This document shows, piece by piece, positions 6,421 through 8,816 of a DNA stretch of 8,816 bases. The stretch's first letter is position 1, and every line of letters starts with the position of its first letter. The DNA comes from a bacterium. GTDB taxonomy: Bacteria; Patescibacteriota; Microgenomatia; Levybacterales; UBA12049. A program made the translations under genes and the position numbers. Where the stretch lies: positions 1 through 8,816 of the forward strand of contig JAKAEF010000039.1 in NCBI GenBank assembly GCA_021820025.1, written 5' to 3'. The notes under the pieces are model-generated. The model searched no databases and was not told the DNA's origin. It saw only the letters and a list, made by a program, of their open reading frames with translations.

Positions 6421-6846
6421 TTAAAAATTCTCTGTTGAGTATGTTATAGTGATAGATTTTTGCACTTCTTCTCCGGATGGACTTATAGCAGTTAGGGAAA
6501 TGACATTTTCTCCACTACTCAGAGTAGTAGTTACAGAATAATTCCCATTTGTTGCGGGGGTAACTACTTGATCTGTTGCATCAGATGTAACAATGAGTGT
6601 CGCTCCAGGAGTTGTTCTTCCTGTTATTGTTAATGATTTTGTACTCTGAACGCTTTCATCTGCGGGTGAATCAACAGTTAAATAAATGTCTAATGCTGGT
6701 GTTGGGGTTGGGTTAGCAATTGTAATTGTTGGAATTTTACTTGGATTTAGAGAACGTGTAGATTGATAAATAAAGAACGCAACTCCTGCAACAAGTAGTC
6801 CTATAAAAATAGCAACCACAGATAATACAACTCTTTCTGTCTTCAT
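6421..6846 (-). CDS. Membrane-anchored protein with one Ig-like domain
   Basis: A 141-residue protein with one N-terminal membrane helix (about residues 6-27), a short Pro/Thr linker (NPTPTPALD, 45-53) and one beta-sandwich domain (about 54-137). The domain has the run PADESVQSTKSLTITGRTTP and then GENVISLTAISPSGE. This pattern is typical of bacterial Ig-like domains such as the glucodextranase domain B type, which serve in adhesion or as spacers. The topology predicted is a short cytoplasmic tail with the domain outside. It leads a two-gene unit with the DUF5666-like protein. A strong promoter lies only ten bases upstream of the ATG, so the leader is at most a few bases. The exact ligand or partner is unknown. 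Confidence 0.75.
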   Translation of the reverse strand: MKTERVVLSVVAIFIGLLVAGVAFFIYQSTRSLNPSKIPTITIANPTPTPALDIYLTVDSPADESVQSTKSLTITGRTTPGATLIVTSDATDQVVTPATNGNYSVTTTLSSGENVISLTAISPSGEEVQKSITITYSTENF

Positions 6847-6856
6847 GCGTAGAGGT

Positions 6857-6885
6857 ATAATAGGCCAAAACTATTACCTTGTCAA
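6857..6885 (-). promoter_or_regulatory. Strong promoter of the surface-protein pair
   Basis: On the minus strand, consensus TTGACA (6885-6880), a 17-base spacer and TATTAT (6862-6857) form one of the best promoters in the window. The predicted start is near 6850, only about four bases before the ATG at 6846. Confidence 0.8.
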
Positions 6886-6908
6886 TAAAGGGACGTCTAT
6901 GTTAGGAT
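6879..6908 (+). promoter_or_regulatory. Divergent promoter of the MBL-like gene
   Basis: TTGTCA (6879-6884), an 18-base spacer and TAGGAT (6903-6908) with an extended TGT just before it. The ATG at 6916 follows the -10 by seven bases, so the transcript is probably leaderless. The -35 overlaps the -35 of the opposite promoter at 6880-6884. Confidence 0.65.
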
Positions 6909-6915
6909 ATATGCT

Positions 6916-7437
6916 ATGGAAGTTACAAAGCTTGCAGAAAAAGGTGTGAAAATAAAAGGAAAAGCTGCTGTTTTTGGTGTAAATCCTATTGGTGGAAGAG
7001 CAAAAAATGTTGTAGATGCAGTTATTCTTATTGATAGAACAATACCACTGTCTTCACTAAACGTAGATGAAAATCCAGTTGTTTTTAATGGTCCCGGAGA
7101 ATACGAAGTAAAAGGAGTAAAGTTAACAGGTCTAGGAAAAAATGGGGAAGTGGCTTATTTAGGAAAAATTGATAATGTCGATACATTTATTATTAAAGCT
7201 TCTGCAGCGGCAAAAGCAAAAGATCTCCTTAAGGAATGTCAGCTCGCAATAATAGATGCAGATGCAGAAGTAGAAGAATCAGTTATTGCGGGTCTTAATG
7301 CGAATGTTGTTGTACTCTTTGGCGAAAAAGTAGAAGAACTGGCAAAAGTACTCGGAAAGACTCCAAACAAAACTGCAAAATTTGCGATTACCAAAGATAA
7401 GTTGCCTTCGGAACTAGAAGTTGTCATACTAGAATAA
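6916..7437 (+). CDS. Degenerate MBL-fold-like protein lacking all histidines
   Basis: A 173-residue protein. The segment NGPGEYEVKGVKLTGLG (about residues 58-74), followed by YLGKIDN and a C-terminal DIxxPxx-like strand order, resembles UlaG/YycJ-type metallo-beta-lactamase-fold hydrolases. In active members an H-x-H-x-D-H motif and further histidines bind two metals. Here there is not one histidine in the whole protein, so if the family call is right it cannot bind metal in the usual way and is a pseudo-enzyme, perhaps structural or regulatory. It is also shorter than typical members of about 210-250 residues. Lys/Ala-rich stretches such as KASAAAKAKD are visible. It precedes dnaB by 59 bases on the same strand and diverges from the surface-protein pair. 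The family call rests on pattern memory and is moderate. Confidence 0.6.
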   Translation: MEVTKLAEKGVKIKGKAAVFGVNPIGGRAKNVVDAVILIDRTIPLSSLNVDENPVVFNGPGEYEVKGVKLTGLGKNGEVAYLGKIDNVDTFIIKASAAAKAKDLLKECQLAIIDADAEVEESVIAGLNANVVVLFGEKVEELAKVLGKTPNKTAKFAITKDKLPSELEVVILE

Positions 7438-7460
7438 GTTGCTTCAAAGTGGTCATTGAT

Positions 7461-7491
7461 TTGTACGCTTTTCTTTTGTACTATGCATAAT
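7461..7491 (+). promoter_or_regulatory. Possible promoter of dnaB
   Basis: TTGTAC (7461-7466), a 19-base spacer and CATAAT (7486-7491) lie just before the ATG at 7497, which again allows almost no leader. TTTGTAC occurs twice, at 7460-7466 and 7475-7481. The spacing is long and the -35 weak, so this is tentative; readthrough from the MBL-like gene is also possible, as no terminator is visible. Confidence 0.4.
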
Positions 7492-7496
7492 TACCT

Positions 7497-8816
7497 ATGC
7501 CAACGCTAAAAACACCTCCACATCATGAAGAAGCTGAGTCATCAGTGCTCGGAGCTATTCTTATAGATAAAGAAGCAATTAACACTGCATCAGAAATATT
7601 AAAACCTGGCGATTTTTACAATCCTGTTAATGCAATTCTGTTTGATGCAATGTTATCTTTGTATGAAGAAAGAAAACCAATAGATATTATTACTCTTACA
7701 GCAGAACTTAAAAAAAAGAAAAAATTTTCTGAAGTTGACAGTGATTATGTTAGTGAATTGGTTAATCTTGTTCCAACAGCTGCTAATGTAGGACATTATT
7801 CAAGACTCATTAAAGAAGCATCAACAAAGCGTTCACTTATTGCTTTGTCAGGTGAAATTAGTACACTTTCTTTTGATCATCAATCAGACCTGAGAGAAGT
7901 TTTAGAAAGAGCAGAATCAACAATTTTTGGAATTTCTCAAGGAAACATTGTAAGAGGTTTTACTCCAATTAGGGAATCATTAACAGGAAGTTTTGACAGA
8001 ATAGATGATTTGCACAAAAGAGGAGCAGGTTTGCGTGGCTTGGCAACCGGTTTTGCAGATGTAGATACAACTCTTTCTGGATTTCAGGATTCCAATTTAA
8101 TTATTCTTGCAGCAAGACCAGGTCAGGGGAAAACCGCTATTGCAATTAACATTGCTCAACATGTTGGCGTAAAAGAGAAAAAGCCTGTTGGCATATTCTC
8201 TTTAGAAATGAGCCAAGAAGAATTGGTAGACCGTCTATTGGTCGGGCAAGCAGATATTGATGCATGGAAACTAAAAACTGGAAGACTTTCTGAAGCAGAT
8301 TTTACCAGACTTTCTGAAGCAATGGGACAATTGGCAGATGCACCAATTTTTATTGATGATACCCCAGGTATTTCTATTAATGAAATGCGAACAAAAGCAC
8401 GACGTTTGCAATTGGAACAGGGAATAGGCTTGTTGATTGTTGATTATTTACAATTAGTTGATCCTGGTAAAAAAGCAGAAAACCGTGTTCAGGAAGTATC
8501 AATTGTTTCTAAGTCCATGAAAAATTTGGCAAGAGAGTTAAAAATTCCTGTTTTATGCTTGTCTCAGCTTAATCGTAGTGTTGAGCATAGAGAAAAGGGA
8601 AGACCAGTTTTGGCCGATTTAAGAGAGTCTGGAAGTATTGAACAAGATGCTGACGTTGTCTTATTTTTATATAGACCTGAGGAAGAAGAACAAATTAATT
8701 CAAATACTAAAAATGTAAAACTTATTATTGCAAAACATAGAAACGGTGCAGTTGGAGAAATTGATCTTTTGTTTAGAGGTGACAGAGTTAAATTCTTTAG
8801 TGTAGATAAAAAACGA
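7497..8816 (+). CDS. dnaB: Replicative DNA helicase DnaB (only the extreme C-terminus missing)
   Basis: The frame gives 440 residues to the window edge without a stop, so only a few residues are missing given the usual 440-470. The hexameric helicase unwinds DNA ahead of the replication fork. The N-terminal collar domain starts PPHHEEAESSVLGAIL (about 7-110), then a linker leads to the RecA-like motor. Walker A is ARPGQGKT with K212; the SLEMS motif holds E237; Walker B is LLIVDYLQL with D316; LSQLNR (355-360), LRESGSIEQDADVV (375-388) and KHRNG (413-417, with the likely arginine finger R415) complete the set. The P-loop reads PGQGK where many homologues have PSMGK or PSVGK, a tolerated variant. 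There is no intein. No SD is visible; the -10-like CATAAT lies five bases before the ATG. Confidence 0.97.
   Translation, partial: MPTLKTPPHHEEAESSVLGAILIDKEAINTASEILKPGDFYNPVNAILFDAMLSLYEERKPIDIITLTAELKKKKKFSEVDSDYVSELVNLVPTAANVGHYSRLIKEASTKRSLIALSGEISTLSFDHQSDLREVLERAESTIFGISQGNIVRGFTPIRESLTGSFDRIDDLHKRGAGLRGLATGFADVDTTLSGFQDSNLIILAARPGQGKTAIAINIAQHVGVKEKKPVGIFSLEMSQEELVDRLLVGQADIDAWKLKTGRLSEADFTRLSEAMGQLADAPIFIDDTPGISINEMRTKARRLQLEQGIGLLIVDYLQLVDPGKKAENRVQEVSIVSKSMKNLARELKIPVLCLSQLNRSVEHREKGRPVLADLRESGSIEQDADVVLFLYRPEEEEQINSNTKNVKLIIAKHRNGAVGEIDLLFRGDRVKFFSVDKKR

Noticed and set aside
1..8816. Alternative code with TGA as glycine
   Set aside because: No gene has an internal TGA while GGA and GGT are common. 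The only TGA, at 1291-1289, ends a gene in an ATGA overlap. An additional TAA follows two codons later, so this one stop alone would not exclude it.

Overview
This AT-rich window carries nine recognisable protein genes. The compact organisation, short secreted or anchored proteins with Thr/Pro linkers, an AI-2E permease, a YerC/TrpR-type regulator and a degenerate metallo-beta-lactamase-like protein next to dnaB suggest a member of the Candidate Phyla Radiation (Patescibacteria). That placement is inferred from gene content and style, not from a marker gene. TGA is read as a stop: no gene has an internal TGA, and TAA and TAG are also used. The Absconditabacteria/Gracilibacteria code, where TGA is glycine, is therefore unlikely.

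Layout. Positions 1-2938 (minus) hold two consecutive PLP-dependent aminotransferase-like genes. The upstream one (2938-1289) is complete. The second (1292-1) starts inside its stop codon through an ATGA overlap and runs off the window. Positions 2939-3064 (minus) are a compact leader: a possible 19-codon peptide, three consecutive hairpins, a terminator with seven T, then a Shine-Dalgarno and the first aminotransferase. Positions 3062-3343 (minus) encode a YerC/TrpR-family repressor, and its promoter carries two near-identical 16-bp dyads. Then, still on the minus strand, come an AI-2E family permease (4439-3435), an M24 Xaa-Pro peptidase (5578-4508), a secreted protein with two DUF5666-like units (6417-5608) and a membrane-anchored Ig-like protein (6846-6421). 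On the plus strand are an MBL-fold-like protein without histidine (6916-7437) and the replicative helicase DnaB (7497 to the edge, 440 codons with no stop yet).

How it works together. The most interesting part is 2938-3398. A self-regulated-looking TrpR-family gene sits directly upstream of what looks like a ribosome-controlled attenuator guarding two PLP enzymes. The arrangement resembles the combined repression and attenuation of the enterobacterial trp operon, but in a different setting. A second theme is that most other genes have a -10 box only 5 to 10 bases before the ATG, which predicts leaderless or nearly leaderless mRNAs. The two aminotransferase genes are the exception, having SD-like sequences. 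The secreted pair and the MBL-like gene diverge from a 69-bp region in which the two -35 hexamers lie on top of each other.

No tRNA, rRNA, CRISPR array, insertion sequence or phage gene was seen. No stretch above 300 bases lacks a gene; the longest gap is about 125 bases.
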